The notes under the pieces were generated by a model. It had not been told where the DNA came from. It ran no database searches and saw only the letters and a program-made list of their open reading frames with translations. This document shows, piece by piece, positions 1-5,984 of a DNA stretch of 11,254 nt (the first letter of the stretch is position 1; each line of letters begins with the position of its first letter). This stretch comes from Lenzites betulinus (Eukaryota > Basidiomycota > Agaricomycetes > Polyporales > Polyporaceae), in the NCBI GenBank assembly GCA_022264855.1, contig JABYQU010000105.1, positions 1-11,254 of the forward strand, read 5' to 3'. The position numbers were made by a program, and so were the translations under genes.

Positions 1-224
1 AAGTGGCTGGACAGGTGCCCAAGCTCGTACTGCAACATCTGCTGGGAATGGCGCCAGCCCTGATCCTTCCAGAACAGGTGCATGCCGACGCACTCCACCA
101 CGATCGAGAACAGCAGCGAGCCAATCAATACCCCGAGCAGGCGAAATGGCAAGGTGATGGTGCCGACGATCAGACCCTGGCGCTGGTTCTGCTCCCGCTG
201 CGCGGTCGAGGCGGCGTCCTTCAT
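1..224 (-). CDS. ICE membrane protein, TIGR03747 (PFL_4697) family, N-terminal part
   Basis: Only the first 74 codons are inside the window; the gene runs off the left edge. The visible part has a short polar N terminus (MKDAASTAQREQNQRQ), then a long hydrophobic stretch at about residues 18-45 ending in VECVGMHLFW, then a polar segment WKDQGWRHSQQML. This matches my memory of the TIGR03747 integrating conjugative element membrane proteins, encoded directly after TraD in this ICE class. The ATG overlaps the TraD stop by 4 bases (ATGA), so translational coupling is likely. Its exact job in the transfer apparatus is unknown; it is an inner-membrane component by inference. The family call rests on recall of the conserved N terminus plus gene order. 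Confidence 0.85.
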   Translation of the reverse strand, partial: MKDAASTAQREQNQRQGLIVGTITLPFRLLGVLIGSLLFSIVVECVGMHLFWKDQGWRHSQQMLQYELGHLSSH

Positions 225-2410
225 GGCGCGGCCTCGTCGGTACTGTGGTCGGTGTCGGTGGCCACCGCAGCAGGCTCGGCTGGAGCAGCATCGTCCAGCA
301 GGTCATCGGGCAAGGCCGCATCCTGCAAGGCAGGGGAGCTGGTGAAATCCCACCACTGCGTGGCCTCGCTGTAGCTCTGGCGCATGTATCCGGCCAGTTG
401 CTGCAGATCCGCCGGCATCACTTCATCCGGGTCTGGTGTCGGCAGCGGCATGCGAACCTTCCAAAGCTGGCCGCCTTGCAGCAGCGCGAAGCACTGGCCT
501 TTTGGCAGGCCGACTACGTGCGATGGCTCGATCATCGGCACGCTGGACATGCTGATGCGGTCCTGGGTGTTCGACGTGAAATCCGTCGCGCCACGGATGT
601 CCGAGCTATCGGTCGCCCCGGAGACGATGGTGGTGGTATAGACCTCGACCTTCGGCAACTGCCGCGTCAGCAGTTCGGCGGTGGCCGTCTCGCGCACGCG
701 CAGCATGAACAGGTTGTTGAAGTTGCCGATCACCTGGCCAGCTTTCGCGCGGTTGCCGATGCGGGCCTCGATATCCGAGAGGGTCTGTGTGTACGCCGTG
801 ACCTGTAGCCCGGCACCGCCGCCCTTGTTGATCAGGGGCACGAATTCGTCACCCATGAGTTCATTGAATTCGTCCGCATGGACATTGATCGGCACGCGCG
901 TGCCAGCGGATGCGCCCGGCAGGCCATCGTCGATCCCGTGCTTGTAGATATGGCCCGCGACCGAAACCAGGTCGGAGAACATGGAGTTGCCGACCGCTGC
1001 GGCAACCTCGGCGTCGGACAGCGCGTCCAGTCCCACATAGACGATGGCGCGCTTCCTGATGACTTGCATCCAATCGAAGATCGGGCGCGGGTCGGTCAGG
1101 TCGGAGTAATTCGGGGCCAGGAGCTGGGCGATCTTGCCGCTGGTGAGCTTTTCCAGCAGCGGCAGCAACGATGCGACGATCTTGTCGAAGTAGGTCTTGT
1201 CGTACCGAACTGCCGAGCGCAAGCCGTCGAGCACCGGGTCGTAGTTGCGCGCCTGGGAAAGGTACTGCTCCAGCGCGACCACGCGCTTCTCGCGCCCGAT
1301 CATGTTGCGCGGGATGTTCTTCTCGTTGAGCTTGGCCTCGATCTGGACGATCACCTCCCAGGCCTTGGGCTCGGTCTTGGCGAAGTAGTGCTGGGCGTAC
1401 TCGATAAACAGTGCGTCGATGTTGATGACGTGCCGCTGGATCAGCATGTAGTCCGGGCGCTGCCCCAGTTCCACCAAAGCGCGGGCAATGATGTTGACGA
1501 AGCGCCACGCGAACTCCCGGAAGGCCGCGCTGTTGCCTTCACCGGAGAGTTGCCCTGCGATACGGGTGGCGACTTCCGAGATGCGACCGAAGCGTCCTAC
1601 CGCGTTGTAGCGGGCGCTGATTTCCGGCCAACCGAGGTGGAAGATGTAGAACTCGCCTTCACGGCCTGCGCGCTGGGCTTCGACGTACATCCGCTTCAGG
1701 AGATCCGCGTCGCCCTTGGGATCGATAACGATCACGACCTCGTGCTCGCCGGCAGCGTTCTTGCGACGGATGTCCTGAGTCACAAACAGCTCGGCCAGCC
1801 GCGTCTTGCCCACGCGCGTCGTGCCCAGCACCAGCGAATGTCCGACGCGCTCACCCAGCGGCAGGCTGACGTCCACCTCGTCGGGTTCGATGCCATGCAG
1901 CCGCGGCAGGCCACCTACAGGTGGCAGCGGGCGCACAGGGTTGAACGGAACGTCCCAGCCCGTGAGAGCGGAGAGCCGGGACAGCGGGAACGGCGCAAAC
2001 TCCAGCCGTTCCTCCAGCCGACGCGCCAGGCGATAGGCCGGTGTCGGCTCCGCGTAGCGGCGAAACTCCGGCCGGTATGTCTGCATGAGCCTATGGGTGT
2101 GCTTCTGCTCCCACAGGAATCCGCGCCCGATGAAAAGCCGCTGCTGGCTGACGGGCACATCCTTGCTCGTCATCACGTAACGCGGCAGGCGGCGGATGTT
2201 GCGCCTATAACGCAGGATGACGCGAGCGTCGCGGTAGCGGATCGCGCCGTAGGCGCCGAACGCCAGGGCGCTGCCGACGCCCATGGCCGGACTCAGCGCG
2301 AGCGACCACGGGGCCACCAGGGACAGAAACGCGGCGCCTGCACACGCTGCGACGGTGTATAGCTCCACCGCTGGGCGTAGCAGAACCTCGACCGGCTGTT
2401 TCCCCGACAT
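221..2410 (-). CDS. traD: Conjugative coupling protein TraD (type IV coupling ATPase)
   Basis: A 729-residue type IV coupling protein, the inner-membrane ATPase that brings the relaxase-DNA complex to the secretion channel. Two hydrophobic segments lie at about residues 14-36 and 41-57. Walker A is GTTRVGKT at 196-203, Walker B is VVIVIDPKGD at 225-234, and a second conserved acidic motif HADEFNE lies at 511-517, followed by the Q-rich region TAYTQTLSDIEARIG. In this ICE class it is annotated as TraD of the SXT/TOL subfamily. The last 40 residues or so are acidic and Ala/Pro rich (PDDLLDDAAPAEPA), as in tails used for partner docking in other coupling proteins (inference). The start is 4 bases after the upstream stop, with only a weak GAG-type ribosome binding site, so reinitiation is likely. 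The stop overlaps the next gene. Confidence 0.95.
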   Translation of the reverse strand: MSGKQPVEVLLRPAVELYTVAACAGAAFLSLVAPWSLALSPAMGVGSALAFGAYGAIRYRDARVILRYRRNIRRLPRYVMTSKDVPVSQQRLFIGRGFLWEQKHTHRLMQTYRPEFRRYAEPTPAYRLARRLEERLEFAPFPLSRLSALTGWDVPFNPVRPLPPVGGLPRLHGIEPDEVDVSLPLGERVGHSLVLGTTRVGKTRLAELFVTQDIRRKNAAGEHEVVIVIDPKGDADLLKRMYVEAQRAGREGEFYIFHLGWPEISARYNAVGRFGRISEVATRIAGQLSGEGNSAAFREFAWRFVNIIARALVELGQRPDYMLIQRHVINIDALFIEYAQHYFAKTEPKAWEVIVQIEAKLNEKNIPRNMIGREKRVVALEQYLSQARNYDPVLDGLRSAVRYDKTYFDKIVASLLPLLEKLTSGKIAQLLAPNYSDLTDPRPIFDWMQVIRKRAIVYVGLDALSDAEVAAAVGNSMFSDLVSVAGHIYKHGIDDGLPGASAGTRVPINVHADEFNELMGDEFVPLINKGGGAGLQVTAYTQTLSDIEARIGNRAKAGQVIGNFNNLFMLRVRETATAELLTRQLPKVEVYTTTIVSGATDSSDIRGATDFTSNTQDRISMSSVPMIEPSHVVGLPKGQCFALLQGGQLWKVRMPLPTPDPDEVMPADLQQLAGYMRQSYSEATQWWDFTSSPALQDAALPDDLLDDAAPAEPAAVATDTDHSTDEAAP

Positions 2411-2414
2411 GGCT

Positions 2415-2954
2415 TCATTGCTCGATGCCGGTGGCCGTGATCAGCGCCGGGTAATGCCGCAGGCCTAGGCGATCGGCCAGGTCGTCTCCGGCTACGGGCG
2501 CGAGCGGCACGCCCGGCACCAGGGCACGCAGCCCTGCCAGGCCCTGCGCGGTCTCGACATTGACCACTAGGCCGACCGCGCCGCGTTCGCGCAAAGCAAC
2601 GCCGCGGCGCTGCAACCAGGCCCGGGAGGCGTCGTCGTCGCCGATGACCACGAACGGCCGCAGGCCGGGCGCTTCGATCACGCGCCGAGCGACGGTGCCA
2701 GGCGTGAGTTTGGTGCTGCGCACCGGCAGCATCGCTGCCTCGTCCGCGGGTGTGGCGGGAACCTGTGGCGTCGGAATGGGCGGCCGGGCCGGGACATCGG
2801 CGCGCGGCTGGAGGTTGAGGGCCTCGTAGTACGGCAGCGCCGACGTGCCACCGCGATCTTCGACCACGATCAGCGGATCGCCGGCACGCGATGCCAGCGG
2901 CAGACCCGCCAGCAGCACAAGCAGGCCCCGCAGGGCCAGATGGGATTTCGTCAT
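2415..2954 (-). CDS. Periplasmic ICE protein, TIGR03765 (PFL_4695) family
   Basis: A 179-residue protein with a Sec-type signal peptide (basic start MTKSHLALRG, hydrophobic core LLVLLAGLPL, likely cut after ASRA). The mature part begins GDPLIVVEDRGGTSALPYYEAL, has a Pro-rich linker near residues 52-68, and ends RLGLRHYPALITATGIEQ. This is the characteristic pattern of the TIGR03765 ICE proteins, always next to traD in this class. Function is not established. The C-terminal half (FVVIGDDDASRAWL, then VGLVVNVETAQGLAGL, then YPALI) alternates strands and helices in a way that recalls F-type TrbC/TraW proteins; that is inference. The ATG overlaps the upstream transglycosylase stop by 4 bases and is preceded by AGGAGACTTCCCC. 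TraD follows 4 bases after the stop. Confidence 0.88.
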   Translation of the reverse strand: MTKSHLALRGLLVLLAGLPLASRAGDPLIVVEDRGGTSALPYYEALNLQPRADVPARPPIPTPQVPATPADEAAMLPVRSTKLTPGTVARRVIEAPGLRPFVVIGDDDASRAWLQRRGVALRERGAVGLVVNVETAQGLAGLRALVPGVPLAPVAGDDLADRLGLRHYPALITATGIEQ

Positions 2955-3556
2955 GGGGAAGTCTCCTGGCGCGTGGCGAGCACCGCGGCGTTTGGGCGTG
3001 CGCCCTGCACACGCGCGAGATGGCGCGACACGCTGCGCCGGTAGCGGGCGGCGGGCTCGCCGCCCGCAGGACGGTGGTAGCGGCCGATCGCCAACAGCCA
3101 GTCTTCGCCGGACGTGTGCTGCTCCTTCAGGATCTCAGCGGCGATGGCGAGGTTGCGATAGGGGTCCAGCAGGTCGCACGCGCTGGTGAAGCGGTGCTTG
3201 TGGTAACCGAGGTTGATCTGGCCCAGGCCTGCATCGATGCGCGTGTGGGGCGTGGCGCGCATTGCCTGTTGCAAGCCCGAGCAGGCGTCGGCGCGCGTGG
3301 CGAAGCGGCGCGACTGGCCGGCGACATTGAGGGACCACGGCCACGGGACGATGCGCCCGTTGCGCCGAACACCGCTCTCCTGCAAGGCCACGGCGAAGAG
3401 CACGGTCGAGGGGATGCCCGCCCGCTGTGCGGCGAGTTGGTAGGCCGGTGGTGGAACCTCCTGGGCATGGACGGCGCAGGCGCACAGGCCGGTAGCAAGC
3501 ACCAGTGCGCGCAGGAGCTGCGAGACGGAGGTGGCCGCTACGGCTGACGCTGCCAT
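2951..3556 (-). CDS. Lytic transglycosylase (SLT domain, VirB1-like)
   Basis: A 201-residue exported lysozyme-like protein that should cleave peptidoglycan to let the transfer channel cross the wall. An N-terminal hydrophobic signal (residues about 12-31, ending VHAQ) precedes the SLT fold: AYQLAAQRAGIPSTVLFAVALQESG carries the probable catalytic Glu60, DAGLGQINLGYH (108-119) is the second signature (GxGQIN), and AIGRYHRPAGGEPAARY is the C-terminal SLT motif. The ATG at 3556 lies 19 bases inside the end of the upstream gene and has a GAGGTG ribosome binding site, so this start is well supported. The stop overlaps the next ATG by 4 bases. Family identification is firm; its role in this ICE's transfer is inferred from context. 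Confidence 0.92.
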   Translation of the reverse strand: MAASAVAATSVSQLLRALVLATGLCACAVHAQEVPPPAYQLAAQRAGIPSTVLFAVALQESGVRRNGRIVPWPWSLNVAGQSRRFATRADACSGLQQAMRATPHTRIDAGLGQINLGYHKHRFTSACDLLDPYRNLAIAAEILKEQHTSGEDWLLAIGRYHRPAGGEPAARYRRSVSRHLARVQGARPNAAVLATRQETSP

Positions 3557-4263
3557 TGGCCGTTCACCTCGCGCACAGCCGCGGGCAAGTCACCGGGCAG
3601 GCCCAGCGACAGCCAGCGGCCGCCGTCGTGGTTGAGGGTAATGCTGCCGCTGCGCACGCGCGCCGGGTCGATCTGCGCGCGCTTGGCCCAGTCGCGGATG
3701 CGTGCATCGTCCTGGCGGCTGCCCACCATATACAGGTCGAACTCGGCACCCGAGGATTGCAGGCGCTGCACGAGCTGCCCACAGGCCGCGCAGCCGTCCT
3801 TGACGAACACCGCCATTCGGCCGCTGCCGCGCGCGGTGCCGGCGCCCGGCCCGTCGTCGGGCAGGTTCACGCGCTGCATGCCGGGGTTCAGGCGCTGCCA
3901 GGCTTCGTCGTAGGCGCGTTGGTAGGCGAGCAACTTCTCGACGCGGCGTGCTTCGATTTGCACCTGCAGCTCTGCATAGCGCCGCCGTTCTTCGTCGGTC
4001 CGTGCCTCGATGCCTAGGGCAGACAGCGGGTCCAGGTTGGGCGAGTAGATTCCCAGCGGCCCATCCATCAGCTCGCGGTAACGCACCCATTCCTGGGGTT
4101 GGAGGCCCCAGTTGCTTGCTACTCGGTCGTCCAGGACGCGGGCGGCCAGCGGGCGCTCCTGGCTCTGCGCATTGCGAGCGGGAGCCGTGGCTGACTGCTG
4201 CGCCCACGCGGGCCACTGGACTGAAGCCAGTAGGAGTGCGGAAAGGATGATCGACGGCTTCAT
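3538..4263 (-). CDS. Periplasmic ICE protein, TIGR03759 (PFL_4693) family, with CAAC motif
   Basis: A 241-residue protein with a signal peptide (MKPSIILSALLLASVQWPAWAQ, likely cut after AWA). The first half, with WGLQPQEWVRYRELMDGPLGIYSP at about 52-75, is the diagnostic stretch of the TIGR03759 ICE family. A charged helical region follows (EERRRYAELQVQIEARRVEKLL). The second half looks thioredoxin-like: MAVFVKDGCAACGQLV puts Cys158 and Cys161 in a CxxC motif after a beta strand, as in disulfide oxidoreductases. A thiol-disulfide role in assembling periplasmic transfer components is plausible but inferred. The chosen ATG has GGAG 8 bases upstream; an in-frame ATG 31 codons earlier is rejected because it lies inside the preceding gene and would hide the signal peptide. 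Confidence 0.88.
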   Translation of the reverse strand: MKPSIILSALLLASVQWPAWAQQSATAPARNAQSQERPLAARVLDDRVASNWGLQPQEWVRYRELMDGPLGIYSPNLDPLSALGIEARTDEERRRYAELQVQIEARRVEKLLAYQRAYDEAWQRLNPGMQRVNLPDDGPGAGTARGSGRMAVFVKDGCAACGQLVQRLQSSGAEFDLYMVGSRQDDARIRDWAKRAQIDPARVRSGSITLNHDGGRWLSLGLPGDLPAAVREVNGQWQRQP

Positions 4264-4277
4264 GTGGTGTGCTCCGA

Positions 4278-4919
4278 TCAGGGAATCGCCACGCGACGGG
4301 TCTGGTCGCCGGCTTGGAACACCGCGGCGCTGCCATCGATTGCCTGCAAGCGCCATGGGCCGACCGCATCACCGGGCAGCAGCACCTGAAGCTGGTCGGG
4401 CGTGAAGTCCCCACTGCTCGGCGCGACGGACACGCTGCGCTGGCCGGCGCGCAGTTCGGCGCCGACGATGCGGAACGGCAATGGCGGCGGTTCAGACTTG
4501 GCGGCGGGCTTGCTCGATGTGCGCGGCTGGACGGGGGCTGCTGCACGCGCGGCGGTCTGGCGCGTCTTGATCTGCTCGATCTCCGCGCGCAGCGCCTGAA
4601 GGTCGTCGGCGGCTGCGTAGCCGCTCAGTGTTTTCTCAACCTGGGAAGCGCGTGCTTCCAGGATTTGGCGGGTGTCTTTGAGGTCCGCCGCCGTTGCGAC
4701 GGCCGGACGCTGCTGGATGGTCTCGATGGCCTCGGCCAGGGCCACCGCCTGCGCTTCGAGGCGTTGCAGACGGGAATCGAGCCGTTCCTGGTCGGCCTGG
4801 TCGCTCATCGCCTGGTAGCCGAGGGCCACGATGACGCTTAGACCGAGCAGCCAGAGCCAGAGCATGCTTTGCACCACCACGGCGGCGGTCGGGCGACGCG
4901 AAGATTGCGGAGCGTTCAC
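4278..4919 (-). CDS. Membrane-anchored coiled-coil protein of the ICE transfer operon
   Basis: A 213-residue protein that I do not recognise by family name. It has a short cytoplasmic N terminus, one transmembrane helix at about residues 17-36 (SMLWLWLLGLSVIVALGYQA), a long heptad-like coiled coil at about 40-130 (ADQERLDSRLQRLEAQAVAL onward), an Ala/Pro/Lys linker, and a small C-terminal beta-rich domain starting at PPLPFRIVGAELRAGQR and ending QTRRVAIP. This layout (TM, spacer, small beta domain) resembles type IV pilus PilP and GspC-type inner-membrane connectors, which would fit the PilL-type protein encoded just upstream; that is inference. The GTG start at 4919 overlaps the upstream stop by 4 bases and has a perfect AGGAGG 6 bases upstream. 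Confidence 0.85.
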   Translation of the reverse strand: MNAPQSSRRPTAAVVVQSMLWLWLLGLSVIVALGYQAMSDQADQERLDSRLQRLEAQAVALAEAIETIQQRPAVATAADLKDTRQILEARASQVEKTLSGYAAADDLQALRAEIEQIKTRQTAARAAAPVQPRTSSKPAAKSEPPPLPFRIVGAELRAGQRSVSVAPSSGDFTPDQLQVLLPGDAVGPWRLQAIDGSAAVFQAGDQTRRVAIP

Positions 4920-5515
4920 GGCTGGCCTCCTGGAGTGGAAGGCATCAGCGGGAAGGTCTGCACCGCATCGGCGGCGGTCGGTTCGGGCATGGGTTCGGCG
5001 GCCACGCTGTCGCCGGGCCGCTCGAAGCAAATCTGTCGTGCGCGGTCATCCGCGTGCAGTTCCCAGGCCGGACCAGCCAGGGTGAGCAGCGCATCGCGCA
5101 AGGTCATGGGACCGAGATGCAGGTGCGCCGCCGGGAGCGGCAGCTCATACAGCTCGATCACGGCATGCGCCGTTTGGCACAGGCTGTAGCCGCTGCGCTT
5201 GAGCACATGCCGCAGCCCATCGCCGACCGTGGCGCGGGCATCCTCGGGCATCGACACGTCGATGGTCTGCAACAGCAGGTCGCGCTGCGCCGCTGTAGGG
5301 GCCAGTTCGACCAGCGTGTAGCGGGCGTAGCGCACGACCGGGATGTACTCGGGCGCTTCGGGTTCGGGCGCGGCCGAGACTTCCTCGATGGTGTCGGGCG
5401 CGACCGGCGCAGTCGTCGTCGCGCAGCCACCGGCCAGCACCGACCAAAGCAGGCCGAAAAATCCCGCCAGCAGGCGGCGTTCGGGATGGTGAAACCAGGG
5501 TGGAGAGGGGCACAT
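4916..5515 (-). CDS. pilL: PilL-type lipoprotein of the ICE transfer region (TIGR03748 class)
   Basis: A 199-residue exported protein. The N terminus has basic residues (HHPERR), a hydrophobic core (LLAGFFGLLWSVLAG) and a lipobox-like GGC with Cys31, so it is probably an outer-membrane lipoprotein; Ala rather than Leu at -3 makes this less than certain. An acidic Pro/Ala linker is followed by YIPVVRYARYTLVELAPTAAQRDLL, the conserved segment of ICE PilL proteins, and by an STN-like region (VGDGLRHVLKRSGYSL, then LRDALLTLAGPAWEL). STN domains are found at the N termini of secretins and TonB receptors. No other type IV pilus gene is visible here. It is the first gene of the tight transfer operon; the ATG has AGGA about 9 bases upstream. 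The name follows class annotation; function in mating is inferred. Confidence 0.82.
   Translation of the reverse strand: MCPSPPWFHHPERRLLAGFFGLLWSVLAGGCATTTAPVAPDTIEEVSAAPEPEAPEYIPVVRYARYTLVELAPTAAQRDLLLQTIDVSMPEDARATVGDGLRHVLKRSGYSLCQTAHAVIELYELPLPAAHLHLGPMTLRDALLTLAGPAWELHADDRARQICFERPGDSVAAEPMPEPTAADAVQTFPLMPSTPGGQP
4926..4931 (-). promoter_or_regulatory. Strong ribosome binding site that decides a GTG start
   Basis: On the minus strand the bases read AGGAGG, six bases before the GTG at 4919. No ATG lies nearby in frame, and the frame stays open 37 codons further upstream into the preceding gene. This site, together with the 4-base overlap with the pilL-like stop, fixes the start of the coiled-coil protein at GTG. 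Confidence 0.8.
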
Positions 5516-5550
5516 AGCTCGGCGTCCTGAAACATCGAGCCCTCACCATC

Positions 5551-5571
5551 GCCGCTCGGGCTACGAGCGGC
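5551..5571 (-). repeat. Inverted repeat in the pilL leader
   Basis: A perfect 8-base stem (GCCGCTCG / CGAGCGGC) with a 5-base loop, 36 bases upstream of the pilL ATG. No T tract follows on the minus strand, so it does not look like a plain terminator. It lies between the terminator at 5621-5647 and the transfer operon, where an operator or RNA leader structure could act. I saw no convincing sigma-70 promoter in this 100-base stretch. Confidence 0.6.
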
Positions 5572-5620
5572 AGCAAACAATGCGAACCAGACAGCGCCCG
5601 ATTTGCCGGCAGCGCCTTCA

Positions 5621-5647
5621 CCAAAGAAAGGCCCCAAGTTGGGGCCT
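5621..5647 (-). terminator. Rho-independent terminator closing the right-hand module
   Basis: On the minus strand, a GC-rich stem AGGCCCC / GGGGCCT (extendable to 9 pairs, AGGCCCCAA / TTGGGGCCT) is followed at once by TTTCTTTGG. It starts 15 bases after the TAA of the 68-residue gene. Sequence and placement both fit an intrinsic terminator that separates the accessory module from the pilL-traD operon. Confidence 0.85.
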
Positions 5648-5662
5648 GTGAAAATGGGTCTC

Positions 5663-5869
5663 TTATTTCTCGTCGTCGATGCCCATGCGCTCACGCATTT
5701 CGGCGAGGAACGCCTCGGGGGCCATCAGACCATAGCGTGCCAGGCGCACAGGGATGTCCTCCGCATCGAGGTTCCCATCTTCGATGCGCTGCCGCAGGAA
5801 ATCCGCAATCTCGGCTTCCAGCTTCCGTTGGGTGTCGATGGCTTCGGACGGTTGGGTGTTGGTATTCAT
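5663..5869 (-). CDS. Small acidic conserved-type protein, 68 residues
   Basis: A 68-residue soluble protein, not recognised by family. It starts MNTNTQPSEAIDTQRKLEAE, continues with a helical segment IADFLRQRIEDGNLDAEDIP, and ends APEAFLAEMRERMGIDDEK. The pattern is mainly helical with many acidic residues and no membrane segment, cysteine or obvious DNA-binding motif. The start is well supported by AAGGAG 7 bases before the ATG; the open frame further upstream crosses a terminator hairpin and is not coding. It sits between two terminator-like hairpins (5888-5930 upstream, 5621-5647 downstream), so its expression probably depends on read-through from the helicase gene. Function unknown. Confidence 0.8.
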   Translation of the reverse strand: MNTNTQPSEAIDTQRKLEAEIADFLRQRIEDGNLDAEDIPVRLARYGLMAPEAFLAEMRERMGIDDEK

Positions 5870-5887
5870 GGAAATCTCCTTGGGATG

Positions 5888-5930
5888 AAAAAAGCGCAGC
5901 CACGTCCACGGAGAACGTGGGCGTGGCTGC
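5888..5930 (-). terminator. Terminator or attenuator between helicase gene and small gene
   Basis: On the minus strand the hairpin has a 9-base perfect outer stem (GCAGCCACG / CGTGGCTGC), one A-C mismatch, a 5-base inner stem (CCACG / CGTGG) and a TTCTC loop. After two bases (GC) comes a run of six T. The T run ends only 6 bases before the AAGGAG of the next gene, which makes attenuation as likely as simple termination. The hairpin is preceded by TTCCCACC, the motif also found before other hairpins of this module. Confidence 0.82.
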
Positions 5931-5950
5931 AAGGTGGGAACAACAGAAAT

Positions 5951-5970
5951 GCCGGCGGCGCTAGGCCGGC
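5951..5970 (-). repeat. Second small inverted repeat after the helicase gene
   Basis: GCCGGC repeated in inverted order around an 8-base spacer, 14 bases after the helicase stop. A short 6-pair GC-only stem, with no T tract directly after it. It may assist the stronger terminator-like hairpin 20 bases further on. By itself it could be chance in DNA this rich in G+C. Confidence 0.4.
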
Positions 5971-5984
5971 TTGTGGCGTGGGAA

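Noticed and set aside
878..2362. 494-codon open frame on the plus strand opposite traD
   Set aside because: Antisense shadow of a clear coupling protein; composition is Arg/His/Val rich with no domain signature.
4264..4356. Upstream in-frame ATG extending the TIGR03759 protein by 31 residues
   Set aside because: The extension overlaps the preceding gene, lacks a ribosome binding site and would bury a clean signal peptide.
5536..5694. Frame running from 5694 through the pilL leader, with an ATG at 5535 preceded by a GGTGAGGG-like sequence
   Set aside because: This frame is out of phase with the lipoprotein frame and its product lacks domains; the 5515 start in the correct frame gives signal peptide and STN-like segments.
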